From assembly GCA_036250195.1 (NCBI GenBank), contig JAVHZZ010000006.1:76447369-76511368 (forward strand): a DNA stretch of 64,000 nt, read 5' to 3'. This DNA comes from Mixophyes australis. Its lineage: Eukaryota > Chordata > Amphibia > Anura > Limnodynastidae. Position numbers and translations under genes: made by a program. Below, piece after piece: positions 1 to 11,103 of the stretch (position 1 is its first letter; the number at the start of each line of letters is the position of its first letter). Under the pieces are notes generated by a model. It was not told where the DNA came from, ran no database searches, and saw only the letters and a list, made by a program, of their open reading frames with translations.

Positions 1-58
1 TAGTATTCTGTTTTGCACATACGTTAAATACTCACTGTTTTTCATGTAGCACCTTGCT
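1..58 (-). repeat. Fragment of palindromic MITE family A, cut by window edge
   Basis: The first 58 bases match the inverted half of the MITE seen at 3598-3805 (the stretch around TTTTGCACATAAGTTAAATA followed by GTTTTTCATGTAGCAC). Only this part is in the window. Confidence 0.55.
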
Positions 59-59
59 C

Positions 60-298
60 TTAGATAATAAAACAAGACTTTTTGCAAGTATAAAAACTAT
101 ATTACCACACAACCTAATATTTTGTTATATTTCCCTATTTTCTACTTTATTATGTTAAGTATATGGAGTATTCCCAGGGTGTTCTTTAGCTTTTCCTTGC
201 ACTTATCCATTGACCTCTTTGGTTCAATGTTGCTTATTGTAATTGTACGGTAGCTGTTTACCTTTTTTCAATAAAAAGATAATGTGCAAAAAAAAAAC
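60..298 (+). repeat. Probable 3' end of an L1-like LINE
   Basis: AT-rich segment ending in CAATAAAAAG near 270 followed by an A-run at about 288-297. This resembles the 3' UTR plus poly(A) of a 5'-truncated LINE copy. No coding sequence is visible. Assignment to L1 rests on the look of the tail only. Confidence 0.35.
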
Positions 299-545
299 AG
301 ACACTACCAATGGGAAAATAGTAGTTTTTCAGCTAAAGTGATCCAAGCTAAGAGATTCCTGACCTTCATACACATGATTAAGGACAATGATTGTTGCTTT
401 ATATAAACAGAGCTGTGGCTTTCTGTTCATTATACCAAATTATATAACCTGACATTGCAGGCCTCTCCTGAGAATGCCCTTTCCAAAGAGAGAGATAGAG
501 AGGTATCTTAAGGATATGTAATTCCCAACAATTTCAGAAGATACA

Positions 546-1500
546 AGACAGACATTAGAATAACCTTTCTCATGAATAGAGTATTAGGAATCCATAAAAA
601 CCTGTCCATAGATGAAAACCCAAACGGGTTCCAAAATTTGCTACAAACCCTTTAAAGGAGAAATTATACTCAAACTCCTATTACAAGCATTTAATGAGAT
701 CTCAGAACAAATATCTTTTTTATTTTCAAAGCAGTGGAGACCCATATCACATTAGTACCTAAGGAACCCAAACACTAAACTCTGTGCTCCCGTTATTACC
801 TTTCCATTGGAGTCAAGTTTTTCGCCAAGCTCCTTATGAACTTCAAAGACTTTCTTCCAAAAGTAATCCATAGCAACCAGTTGGGTTGCATGCAAATTTA
901 ATGGCAGAGTTCAAGAAGTAAGTAGAGTTATATAACTTCAAAATTAATTACTCAATCGTTAGCCTTAAATGTTTGGAGCCCAGAACATATGGCTGATGAC
1001 CTACAGTCAGTCTTCCCATTTAATGGCAACTTTCCCACATCTGCTTTTTAGGCATTCTCTGGCCAGAAGTTATGCACAATTATGTAATCTGAACTAAATT
1101 CCTCTGCTTACCAAGGTTCTTGGAAACCTGATGATATGGGCAATACATACATTTCCTTGTTGGGGACTATCAACATTATAACATTGATCACTCTCCCAAA
1201 GGTCTTTTATACCCTCCAAAATGTCCTAGTTAGGATACTGGCAGGATTCTTCATAGATCTTCAAAGTGAGGTCAGGGAATGTTCTGTGGGGTAGAAGAAC
1301 CATGATTTAAATAAATATTCTGTATAGGCACAGTGGATTTCACGGTTCACTTCCACATGGATAAGGTAATTGGAATTCAAGGATTCGGCATCCTACGGCG
1401 ATTATGTAAAACCTTTTTCTCCAAAATCCTAACTCTCCTGGGAGTGTAGCTCATTAATTTTTTTCTTCTCAAAGCTGGGAAAACCCCAAAGAGGGAAAAC
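546..1500 (+). pseudogene. Degraded L1-type LINE ORF2 remnant (reverse transcriptase and C-terminal region)
   Basis: No long frame survives, but conceptual translation with several stops and frameshifts gives pieces in the order expected for L1 ORF2. Around 620-690 there is a stretch like the finger segment (PNGFQNL followed by ILLKLLLQAFNEISE). Around 760-880 there is a stretch like the L1 RT core (TLVPKEP, then YLSIGVKFFAKLLMNF, then FLPKVIHSNQLG). Around 1460-1560 there is a tryptophan/tyrosine-rich segment like the ORF2 C-terminus. In L1, ORF2 encodes the endonuclease and reverse transcriptase used for target-primed insertion. The 5' part (endonuclease) and the YxDD box are not recognisable. 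An AATAAA-containing A-rich end lies near 1735. The copy is old and inactive; family-level assignment is inference from these short matches. Confidence 0.55.
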
Positions 1501-1992
1501 ATGATGAAGCACACTGCTGACTGATGTGAACTTCATGGTTCGATGCTATAACCTCCTCCCAAACCTTTCCATTCTAGCCTTGTTCTTCCTCTACTCCACT
1601 GCCCACCCAATTGTTCACACATTGTAAGGATGGTGTGATATTTTACAGATGCAATCATGTTTTCATAATTGTGTATACCGGAAGTGATCTCATTGGATTG
1701 CATATCATAATTTTTGTCTGTACCAGTATTATTAAATAAAGAATATATAGAAGTTAGGTTGTGCAATGGTTATTTAAAATCTTCCTTAGAGTTCATCTAG
1801 AGAAAAGGAAGGATCTAACAACATATGTCATAAAGAATGTGGTTACATTTTTCGTGTACATCATAATTTTTACTGTGGATAGTAAACAAAACAAAACAAA
1901 AAAACTATAGCGCCTTTTTGACTTATTTTTTTTAATTACATAAGAGTCTCTAAGAGGGACAACGTTCCACTACATAAACAAACTGTGAGTAA

Positions 1993-2131
1993 CATCATCA
2001 CCATCATCACCATTTGTTTATATAGCGCCACTGATTCCGCAGTGCTGTACAGAGAACTCATTCACTCATTCACATCAATCCCTGCCCCATTGGAGCTTAC
2101 AGTCTAAATTCTCTAACATACACACAAAGTC

Positions 2132-2162
<31 letters not shown>

Positions 2163-2363
2163 CGGGTCAATTTTGATAGCAGATAATTAACCTACCAGTA
2201 TGTTTTTGGAGTGTGGGAGGAAACCGGAGCACCCGGAGGAAACACGCGCAAATACGAGGAGAACATGCAAACTCCACACAGATAAGGCCATGGTCAGAAA
2301 TTGAACTTATGACCCCAGCGCTGTGAGGCAGAAGTGCTAACCACTAAGCCACCATGCTGCCCC
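1993..2363 (-). repeat. V-SINE copy, nearly full length
   Basis: Read on the minus strand, the copy starts with a tRNA-like head (A-box-like TGGCTTAGTGG, then a degenerate B-box). It continues with the conserved V-SINE central block (GTGTGGAGTTTGCATG, GGTGCTCCGGTTTCCTCCCA, CAAAAACATACTGGTAGG). It ends with an L2-LINE-type tail, ATATAAACAAATGGTGATG, made of TGG/TGATG repeats. V-SINEs are Pol III-transcribed SINEs mobilised by an L2-like LINE. A (GA)n run at about 2128-2158 lies inside the copy. Confidence 0.8.
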
Positions 2364-3597
2364 CATATATATAAATAACATATATAATCATGATTAAATT
2401 AAAACAGATTCTTCGGCCCTTTTCCCTGCTTTTAGGGTCAGTGCCTCATTCAGCAAGTAAGGGGTAAAAAAAATGCGCAACAGCCTGAGTATGGGATTTG
2501 TGCTGCGTGAATTAATGATTGCAAGCGAGAAGCCAGAGAAAACAGGATGCCTGATTCTAGCTGATAAACTTAGTACGAAGCACGTGATTCCTTCCATTGA
2601 TGGCTCAGTATATGCTTTCTGTTAAACAGATCTTTGTTAGGCGCCCTCTTCTCACGAGACTCGCCACAGATACAGATACAGTTTCGCTTAGTTTTTTTCC
2701 TTTTTGTCCTTTTTTTTGCACTTCATCAAAATGGAAGAAACACAAGGTCTTGATTCTGGAATACACCCCCCACCCCCCAGAGGGAGCAGCTAGATGGTGT
2801 GTGAAAAATGAACAGACTCAATTTGGATCCCCCTTGGCTCTGTGGTATAAATAATGGGCAGGAACGGAAATGGAAAATTGTGAGTTCATGTTTTAACCTG
2901 TTCTCTGCTGCAACAGGCCATTTTAGTACTTGAAATCTACAGAGGCTTAACTGCCTTTGCTGTAAACCCATCAGGACTCACATCAAGAAGGTCATTTAAA
3001 CAGGGATGTAAAGGGAGGCGGCGTGCATCCACATTTGCACAATTTCAACTGCTTTTATGTATGTGTGTGCTCATAATTGCATGCCCCTCTTGTATTTATC
3101 TGCTCTTGTGTTTTGCTGAATGCTGTGATGAATTGAGGAATAGGACTTAGTCATTTCTATGCTAAAAATCTATAGTAGTTAAATTATCATCCTACAGTAT
3201 TTCGTTCAATCATAATAGGCCCTTCAACTCATTCATTTTAGCTGTCCAGTTTCTCCTTAAAATGCTGCTCATTTCACCCTAGTTCATGAAAATAAGGGGA
3301 CATTGGACTTCCTTTATTTAGTGTGCCAAATATGAAAACTTTGTGTAATGTAGAGTATTAGTACAATGCACCTACTTTTACAGAATCCATATGACTTACA
3401 ACTTGATGTGCATTAATATTTATATAACTTTTGTGGTGACAGATTATGTGGACCCACTTGCAGGCTGACCCATAATCTGACATGCCTTCAAATATGCACA
3501 ATTTAAATATCTTGCTCAGGAAAACAAAATCTCCTTTTTGTGTATGTTAATATCTTGATGTGCAATCACATCTCATCACAGGAGGGCCATACATCAG
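2364..3597. other. No recognisable gene or repeat
   Basis: AT-rich sequence starting with a short TA-rich run at about 2365-2390. Overlapping short frames on both strands near 2394-2971 show no conserved motif and no codon bias, so I do not call them genes. Confidence 0.5.
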
Positions 3598-3805
3598 GGG
3601 CCTGATTCATTAAGGATCTTAAATGAAGAGGTATCTTATTTCAGTCTCCTGGACAAAACCATGTTACAATGCAAGGGGTGAAAATTAGTATTCTGTTTTG
3701 CACATAAGTTAAATATTGACTGTTTTTCATGTAGCACACAAATATCAACTTTAAATTTCAGTGTACAAATAAGCTTTCAAGTATTTGTGCGCTACATGAA
3801 AAAAC
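3598..3805. repeat. MITE family A, rearranged foldback copy
   Basis: It begins GGGCCTGATTCATTAAGG, the terminus shared with copies at 7069, 37178 and 59392. Inside, a segment around GTTTTTCATGTAGCACACAAAT (3720-3745) is repeated in inverted orientation at about 3784-3805 (GCGCTACATGAAAAAACAG). The copy could fold into a long hairpin with the AACTTTAAATTTCAG block in the loop. Confidence 0.6.
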
Positions 3806-4473
3806 AGTATTCCTAGCACTCCGGAATGGACAACCCGATGGACAAACACAGGGCCAATTGCAAAACAGACTAGGGTGGAGGTGCTGCAGATGTAAAGAAC
3901 AAGTGACTTTACAATCACCCTATAACAACCCCTTGGTACCACCTGTCCTGGCGTTACTCATATATGTCAATGTATGAATTTACAATACTATAAACATAAT
4001 AACATAATATTTATTAAGTGTTAACATTTTAAACAATGCTTTCTTACCAAACAAGTTGCCAAAACTTAAATAAAATTAAAGCATTCAGGCCATTAGCATA
4101 GTAGCTACAGTCAGAATTTTATTAGTTACAGAATATCAGTATAGAATACTACAGTTTTCACCTGGCTAGTGATGAGTGAGTCCACAAGTATTTGATGTAT
4201 ATTTGATGTATAGGCCAATTTGCAAGAGTCAGGTATTCCTTCACACTTTCAAACCTCAATACTTACACAGAGAAGCAGTGATTTACAAGCCTTGCTCTGT
4301 TCACATTAATATATGCCCGTATTTTTGACAATTGTTGCAATTTGTACACTAATAAACCTAATTAGACAGTGATCCATTTGAGGGCAGTGCTATCATTATA
4401 ATGATTAGTTTTGCTTGTAATGTAATTTGTTGCCTACAGTGGAGCAACCCAAATAAATTTTTTATTATGATGC
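3806..4473. other. No recognisable gene or repeat
   Basis: AT-rich; short frames only. Nothing identifiable on either strand. Confidence 0.4.
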
Positions 4474-4736
4474 TGTCATGATTCGCGGCAGTGCACGAGC
4501 CGCTGCATCTCTCTCCTATTCCCTGGCTGCATCCTGGCCGTCGTCATGATAACCGAGATGTTACTTCCAGTTCTCGTTCCAGCCATCACTATGGCAACGG
4601 CCGGGACGCTCTTCATTTCACCGCAACGAACCGGCCAGCTGGGCAGCCGGGCCCGTGCATGCTTTAAGTTTTTTGATTACAGCCAGCTGGGCTGATTAGG
4701 GGCACTTGTTTAGCACCAAGCTGATTGGTGCATGTT

Positions 4737-4746
4737 TATATATAAG
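4737..4746 (+). promoter_or_regulatory. TATA box of the solo LTR
   Basis: TTTATATATAAGGG lies mid-LTR, about 260 bases from the 5' end. This is the expected place for the U3 promoter of a gypsy LTR. Transcription would start about 25-30 bases downstream. Confidence 0.55.
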
Positions 4747-5075
4747 GGAGGCTAAGCACTCCATGCCTGTTATAGCGTCCAGTGTTTCCACATTGCTTAC
4801 CAGCTCTCTGTTCCTGTGTTCTTCTGTATCCTGATTTAACTCCTGTTGTGACCCTTTGCTTGACTTTGGATTCTGCTTCAACTTCTGTGCCCTTTCACAT
4901 TTGCTTGTATTTGGACCATCCGTGTTTGCAGCCAGTCCTGACCATTTGCCTGTCCTTTGGTTATCCTGTATACTTGTTACCCACGACCACTGGCCTGTAT
5001 ATGACATCTGCTTCCAGTATTCCTGTTACCTTCTTATTGCCCTGCGGCAATTTAGATAAGCTTCTACTCCTTTTG

Positions 5076-5123
5076 AGTGTAAGTCCTGGGGGCATCCCAA
5101 GTGTAAGTCCTGGGGGCATCCCA
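5076..5123 (+). repeat. 24-bp perfect tandem duplication inside the LTR
   Basis: Two adjacent identical 24-base units (each containing GTAAGTCCTGGGGGCATC). The homologous LTR at 53188-53930 has the segment once, so this is a duplication specific to this copy. Confidence 0.8.
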
Positions 5124-5295
5124 GTACCTGCATACAATAACAGTTCTATGGGAAAGGCGACTGCTAAAGGTGAAGACGGCTGTTAGCCTGGTTCTAAAAG
5201 CTCATCTACTAACGCAGTCCTAACAGTTGCAGAGTAGGCTATTGCTCCCTGTAATGTATTCCCTTTCCTTGACTGTCAGTAAAGTTGATTTAGAG

Positions 5296-5566
5296 CAGTG
5301 ATGAGCAACTGGCAGATCTAGGGCCGCATCTGAGCCTTCACTTGCGGCCCCTAGCTCCGTCCTCCTTTATTGATAGATTTGTTTTGTTATAACTTGTGAC
5401 ACCTGTTTAAAACACCTGCTGATTTATCATTAAAGATTGGTGTTTCGTTCATTGATTAAATATATTGTTGTAGCTTATTACTTAGATTAAGGATAATGTG
5501 CGGCCCTTTGAAGGGTACAGTGCTGCCCATAGCGGCCCCTAAATTGTATCAAGTTGCCTATCACTA
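5296..5566 (+). mobile_element. Short non-autonomous hAT element (Charlie-like MITE)
   Basis: Termini CAGTGATGAGCAACTGG and, inverted, AAGTTGCCTATCACTA are imperfect terminal inverted repeats of the hAT/Charlie kind. Flanking octamers ATTTAGAG (5288-5295) and ATCTAGAA (5567-5574) match in 6 of 8 positions, consistent with an aged 8-bp TSD. GC-rich subterminal blocks with GCGGCCC are inverted relative to each other. There is no coding sequence. Confidence 0.7.
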
Positions 5567-5574
5567 ATCTAGAA

Positions 5575-6009
5575 ATTTCTTACTGAAGCTGTGATATATT
5601 TGTGAAAGTCCATTCCACAACCCTAATCCCTGACAATGAACAATATGGACAATGAGAGCACAGCATCTTCATTATAGCAGAATTTTCTTTTTTCTCATCA
5701 TAGACAGAGCTATACAGATCAAGGGAGATCCCTATAGAAGGTTTCATTCAGCATTTCATTTAATTTTTTTCTGTTTAGTTTCACTATAATTTCTACCTGC
5801 AGCTATATATTGGTCTGAATATCTAGTGACTAGAGAGGAGAAAAATTTTCAAAACTGTTCCGCCTCATTCCAGATTTGGCTGTGGGATTCAGCCTCAAGT
5901 GTTCGGCACAGAATTCTCCCTATGAGTTTTATTCCAGCTGGAATTCAAACAAGACAAAGCAGAATGAATTGATCGTCCTTTCCCGAGCTCTATTTATAGT
6001 TTGCTAGCA
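5575..6009. other. No recognisable gene or repeat
   Basis: AT-rich; nothing identifiable. Confidence 0.4.
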
Positions 6010-6356
6010 TATGTTACATGAAATCACACTGCGCAGGAATTCATACCTGAACGCATCTGACATTTACAGCCCCCTACACTTTGAGGGGCGGAAGAGGGGA
6101 GGGATGGGGCAGACTAACGTAATCCATGTACAATAAGGGCATGTTTACAAAGATGTGTCCCATTCAGACAAGGACATTTGCGTAAGTATGCATGTTATCA
6201 GCCATATCTTTGCACCTGCAATAGGCCAGGCCAGACGATAATGATGCATGTAGAAGCGAGCACATCCTTAGATACATTTGACTCGCAGAGATACACCATA
6301 GTTGCGTACTATTTTTAAACAGCATTCATTTGGTGTTCAACTCAGAATCAGGTCCA
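6010..6356. repeat. Dispersed repeat family G, copy 1
   Basis: A stretch containing ACACTTTGAGGGGCGGAAGA and AATCCATGTACAATAAGGGC recurs, diverged, at about 26317-26620. The outer end reads GACCTGATTCTGAGTTG on the minus strand, close to the GGACCTGATTCAGTC terminus of the other copy. Probably a non-autonomous DNA transposon; superfamily not determined. Confidence 0.45.
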
Positions 6357-7068
6357 CAGTGTGGAATGGCAGGACAGAAGTGGAAATGACAGAATCCCGC
6401 TCTTATACACACAAATCTTTTCAGTTGATTTAGGGTATTTTACCAATCTTGTGCATGAAATCTAAATTTCATTGATTATATACATTTACAAAAAATTGCA
6501 AAGCAGAATCCCTGATTTTAATCTTGAAATAATGTTCTCCAGTCGCCATGGAATAACATTTTCTGATCTAGAAGAATGTAAAAATACCTATAAATCATAC
6601 TTGCTATTTGTATTTGCTATCAGAAAGGATTACTTTGTACATTAACTTTGTTACTACAGAGATGCTGAGATGCTCCTTATATGTGGGAGTGTTTAGACTT
6701 TACTGACCCTTGAGCATTCTGTTTCATTGTACCTGTGCAGAATAAGAAGCATATACGTACAGTTTGATAATAAATTTACTGGTAATACAATGCATTCCCT
6801 GAACTATTTTAAAATGAGTCATGTGACACAAGGGGCCAGGGATTTTTGTTGAAAACAAGTAATCAGATTTAGCGCAACACACAATATGCTTGTTGTTTTT
6901 GGAAAACCACACCACAAATGGTGAATACACTATAATAACACATGTATTTTTCTTCTTCCCTTCTCTTTTACCTCTCATCTTAATTTCCCCCCACATAATT
7001 CCCCGCAAAACACATATGATCAATATAGATTTCACTTATTTTTATTTTGTGCATTTTAAAACTACAAT
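6357..7068. other. No recognisable gene or repeat
   Basis: AT-rich; overlapping frames on both strands around 6724-7084 have no recognisable content. Confidence 0.4.
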
Positions 7069-7390
7069 GGGCCTGAGTCATTAAGGTGAGCAAAGCAAAA
7101 AAAAAGGAGTAACTTTGCACCTTGACAAAATCATGTTGCATTGGAGGGGAAACTAAATTTTAAACGTGGGATAAATTTATAGTTAAGGTAGGGCATGTCC
7201 CAGATCAACTTTAAATTTCAATGCAAAAATGAAGCGAACAAGTAATTGTTTGCTACATGAAAAAAACAGCCAGTATTTTCCTTATGTGCAAAATAATAAA
7301 CTAATTTACACCCCTTGTATTGTAACATGGTTTGTCCCGGAGAACATTTACTACTTCTTTTTGCCTTGCTCTTCTTAATGATTTAGGCCC
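7069..7390. mobile_element. Palindromic MITE family A, full copy with 3-bp TSD
   Basis: Terminal inverted repeats GGGCCTGAGTCATTAAG and, from the other end, GGGCCTAAATCATTAAG. The flanking trinucleotide AAT occurs on both sides (7066-7068 and 7391-7393). A 3-bp TSD suggests the PIF/Harbinger group, though this is not proven. The core AACTTTAAATTTCA is shared with the copies at 3598, 37178 and 59392. Confidence 0.7.
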
Positions 7391-7452
7391 AATATTAGTA
7401 GTATAGTAAATCTGGAAATAATGTCTCTTGCTCTATTTAAGATATTAGAAGC

Positions 7453-7675
7453 TACATACCTCCCAACATTTGGGTATCCGGAATTGGGATAGCGTATTTG
7501 AAGTGCTAGGCTGCCCCATACTCTCTTCCCCTCCCCTCCGAACCTCATGCATTGTCGTGTGCACTAGTGGAGCGCGGTCTTGATTGAGACATACTTCCCA
7601 AATTTCCCACCTGCAGGACAAAGCCCTCAAAATGGAACAGTTCTGCATAAATTGGGACATTTGAGAGATATGGAG
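7453..7675. repeat. Fragment of dispersed repeat family F
   Basis: Contains ACATACCTCCCAACATTTGG, with AATTGGGACATTTGAGAG near the far end. Similar blocks occur at 17148-17300, 31436-31625, 56781-57000 and 59040-59080. Probably a non-autonomous DNA element; family not identified. Confidence 0.4.
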
Positions 7676-8164
7676 TTAGCTTGGCACTGTACCACCTGCA
7701 TAAAAGTGCAAAGTCTTTATATGGCTACGGAACTCCTCTTGGACTTCTAATGTATATCTTTTTATATTTTAAAATTAAATTCAAAGGAAAGACAGTGGTA
7801 GGGAAAACGTTTGCCTGGGAATCTGAGTTTAAAATAGGACTTGATGAGTGGTATGTATGTGAAATGAAGTCAAATCTGCATAAAGATGATAAATAATTGG
7901 CCATATTTTGGCACAATCATGGCAACAGAAAAAAACTTGAGACTGGCAACTTATATCAATTTTTTTGAAGAATGGCAGACAACCAGAATGCTATTACTGT
8001 ACTTACACTTGAAACAGCGATGAATGAAGACTCTTTAGTATGTAGGTTCTTTTCAGAGTTAAACTGGAAAGTCAGCTAAGTTATTTATCCAGATACATAA
8101 GTAAAACAGCAAAAAATACAGGGGTGACGTAGACTATAAACAAAAATCACAACAATTAAGTTTG
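7676..8164. other. No recognisable gene or repeat
   Basis: AT-rich, short frames only; nothing identifiable. Confidence 0.4.
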
Positions 8165-8455
8165 ATTCTGACCTTGGGTTGCTATCTAGAGTGCAAAGTT
8201 TTCCCTCATGTTTCTCCTTAGGTTCACATAGGATTCCTCCATGTACTCCAGTTTCTACCACAGTTGAAATTAGTAGTTTAATTGACTTCAGGTTGTGACT
8301 AAATTAGTGTTGATCTATGCATGATTGTGTACTTGTGATGTGAAAACTATATTGTAAGCTCTTATGGGGCAAAGTCTGATGTGACAGACTAAAGTTCTCT
8401 GATTACATAGCACTGCAAATCGGTTGACACTATATAAATAAAAGCATAATTACAC
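8165..8455 (+). repeat. Old, degenerate V-SINE copy
   Basis: Recognisable remains of the central block (TTTCCCTCATGTTTCTCCTT, ACTCCAGTTTCTACCACA). Then come AAACTATATTGTAAGCTCTT, TGGGGCAAAGTCTGATGTGA and a tail ATATAAATAAAAGC, in the order of a plus-strand V-SINE. Confidence 0.55.
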
Positions 8456-8904
8456 TACAATAATAAAATGTCAATTCAATAAGGAGCTAATAATGAAAAT
8501 ACAAGCCATCAGATAAAGCATGAAACTAATTGTGAGGGAGAAGCTGATCTATTTCAATGCAGTTATACCAAGGAGAAATCGTTCTTGGCCCTGTGCTCAG
8601 AAAACCAAGAAACCTAATTCATTTAGCAGAAATTCTGCAAAGTGCACATGGAGGGGGCATGGTTTCCAGGAGCACAGGCTGCTGTCGTGTTATGGAGTGC
8701 TAGCAGCCTGTGTTAATGTGAAAACATAGCCACGGGGTGCTGAGGTAATGTCAGGTAACTCCTCGCAGACATAAAACAAGTGACACAATGAGGTGTCATC
8801 TAAATCATGTCCTGTGCATTTGCATCTACTCAGAGTTTTTCCCTTACAGTGTAAATTATTACTGCAAATAAGATTTATGGAGGATTCTTAAAATAATTTT
8901 TACT
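8456..8904. other. No recognisable gene or repeat
   Basis: AT-rich linker between two old V-SINE copies; a short frame at 8520-8729 has no recognisable motif. Confidence 0.35.
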
Positions 8905-9035
8905 ATTAGGCTTTATTAATATAGCACCAACATATTATGCTGCTCTTTGCAGAGAATGTTTAATCATTCACTTCAGTCGCTTCAGTCCCAGTGGGGCTTG
9001 TAGTTTAATTTCTCTACCACACAACACATATTTCT
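8905..9035 (-). repeat. V-SINE 3' fragment
   Basis: The minus strand reads CAAGCCCCACTGGGACTGAA, then the end ATATTAATAAAGCC, as in V-SINE 3' halves. The tRNA head and central block are missing. Confidence 0.5.
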
Positions 9036-9039
9036 TTAT

Positions 9040-10320
9040 TTTTTAGGAAGCCTGAGGTGCATACTCCAAATCACCCAGTGCAGTGCAAGACTGTGCTGTG
9101 GGCTTGGGACTTTGGACCATTCCCAAAAGGGAAACCCACAGAAGCCAGAGGGCCCCAGAGCAGGGAAATGAGATCTTCAGACTTTCCATCTACGAAGCTA
9201 TGGATCGTCCCTTGACATCAACGACCTCAGAAGCCAAAAGGCCCCTTAGGAGGCAAGAGTCTTCAGGCCAACCTCCGCCGCAAAGCTCAAGCAGGCCCCT
9301 TTCTCCTCCAGGTAGGCCAAAACTTTTCCTTGGACAACTGACTCTTCAGCTCCCCCTAAAAGTAAGGAGCCTTTAAAAACTTGGGGAGATGGCTGTCAAT
9401 AAGGGTGTATACCCCAACCCCTCAAAAGACGTGAAGGCAAACACACATCAACAAACACCCCATTTATTGATTGAAAAATTATCTTTATTTGTATAAAGGT
9501 ACAAAAAACACATGATACATTACATTTAAGTGCACGCAGTACAACATGAAACATAATCATTCATACTTTTTAGTATAATACAAGGCATAAAGTTGATAAA
9601 GATATGATGTCCTACACTATACATCAAGTACTTCACTAACCATGCAAAACTTAAACAGCATAACTTATTCAAACAAGCAATGGATGTGAGGTCATTTTAG
9701 GTGAGAAGGGTAGGGTGGGGGATCACAAGCCCGAAGCTTTATCGAGAGAGACACAAATATAGGGGAGGGTGCATAAATTAAGGCAAGACATTCAACAAAA
9801 CTTCAAACAGTGATGGGGCAATGTGTTGGAGGGCGTAAGGGAGGGGGAGACACACAAACACACTTTTTTTTTATTATTATTGAAAGCCTTAAAGCGTGCT
9901 CTCTTCCCGAATGTGTGAAAAAATAAGTGAGAAACTCAAATAAAAAATGTGCACTGGGTTGCGGTTTCAGACCCTCCTCAAAAGAGGAAGGGTCCCTTTA
10001 TCCCTGAGCCCCGATCCATAAGGACCCTTAAGGGGCAAGGGTCTTCAAACCCCCTTCACCGCAAGGCTAGGGGGGTCCCTTTTGCCAAGGGTTCTGCCTG
10101 AACTTCCCCTTGGCACTGAATATTCTGCCTCCTTGCGAAAGGGGAGACCGCAGAGGGGTTCAGGGAAGTGGGAGCCACTGGGACCACACCAACTTTCCTA
10201 GATCGGACCCATAAGGGCAGCCGCACAAGAAAAAACAAAGTGACAAAACAGTGAGAAAGATAAATAGTGCCATGCAAAACGGCCTCAGCCTTTCGGGCGT
10301 GATGTTAAAAATTATTCCTG
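9040..10320. repeat. Unidentified GC-richer block with an internal divergent duplication
   Basis: Segments around 9230-9310 and 10020-10090 resemble each other. Both have a run like CCCCTTAGGAGGCAAGAGTC (second copy CCCTTAAGGGGCAAGGGTC), followed by a CCGCAAGGCT-like stretch. Between them is about 700 bases of AT-rich sequence. The block is purine/pyrimidine-biased and GC-richer than its surroundings. A 97-residue frame at 9083-9376 has no known motif. I cannot assign it to a repeat class. Confidence 0.3.
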
Positions 10321-10439
10321 CCTAGCCAAAAGGCTGGGGCAAGGAAAAGTGGTAGCTGAAAGTGAGGTTCATGCTCAGTACCATCGTGTCAAGTGAGGGT
10401 GACCAATCCCCAAGTGAGTTCAGGCACCCAGGGGTGCCA

Positions 10440-10640
10440 GAACACACAAACACACATACTACAGTTAATATTTTAGAAGCTAAGTCATCTATCATTATGT
10501 TTTTGGACAGTGGAAGAAAATTGGACCCCAGTGGAAAACCATGCACACACGGTGAGAACATGGAACTCCACACAGATAGTGCCCAAAGGAGCCTATGGTT
10601 AAGCAATGCTAAACAATTTGCTAAACAATTTGCCACCATA
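10440..10640 (-). repeat. Degenerate V-SINE copy
   Basis: On the minus strand the order is GTGTGGAGTTCCATGTTCTC, GTGTGCATGGTTTTCCACTG and CTTCCACTGTCCAAAAACAT, which is the V-SINE central block with substitutions. Confidence 0.6.
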
Positions 10641-11088
10641 GTCCCACAATGCTTGTAATATTGATACTGGGAAAATACTCATAAATTGTCACTTTGCGAG
10701 AATATGCATACAAATTAACATACCTTGTGTATTATAACAATATATGTAAAATCACATGTAAATAAATCTGTATAAACAGTGAATTCTGATGTCATCACTT
10801 CAGTTTCATTAGAAAATAGTGTATATAAGACAATACGCACCCCTTACTGTAAACTACTATAGATATTAAAAGTCTTAGATTTCTGTAACATAAATACGGT
10901 GGTTAACTCTTTGGTTACTCCTCATATCTATATAACTTACAGTAGGTATGCATTATCCCATATATGATAGAAATAGTGTGTCGGGACCTTGAAAATAAGG
11001 GTGTAGCTTGCTGGACATCTTCCTAACTGTGTTTTTAATATTGCTTGGATTGTAGCAAGTAAATCATGTATTGATCTATTTTAAGTCT
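10641..11088. other. No recognisable gene or repeat
   Basis: AT-rich host sequence bordering the hAT insertion at 11097. Confidence 0.4.
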
Positions 11089-11103
11089 ATTTTATATAGA
11101 AAT

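Larger units (their letters stand above)
4474..5225 (+). mobile_element. Solo LTR of a Ty3/gypsy-like (chromovirus-type) retrotransposon
   Basis: It begins TGTCATGATTCGCGG and ends TCCTAACA, as LTRs do (TG...CA). Candidate 5-bp target duplications are GATGC (4469-4473) and GTTGC (5226-5230), matching 4 of 5. A TATA box lies at 4739-4746. The 3' part (about 5076-5200) is clearly homologous, in opposite orientation, to the LTR at 53188-53930. The overall layout matches the LTR of the chromodomain element at 48232-48932. No internal region flanks it, so it is a solo LTR left by LTR-LTR recombination. Confidence 0.75.

Noticed and set aside
10270..10345. U2 snRNA-like words (CCTTTCGGGC, AAAAGGCTGGGGC)
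   Set aside because: No further match to U2 snRNA, no Sm site and no proximal sequence element seen.
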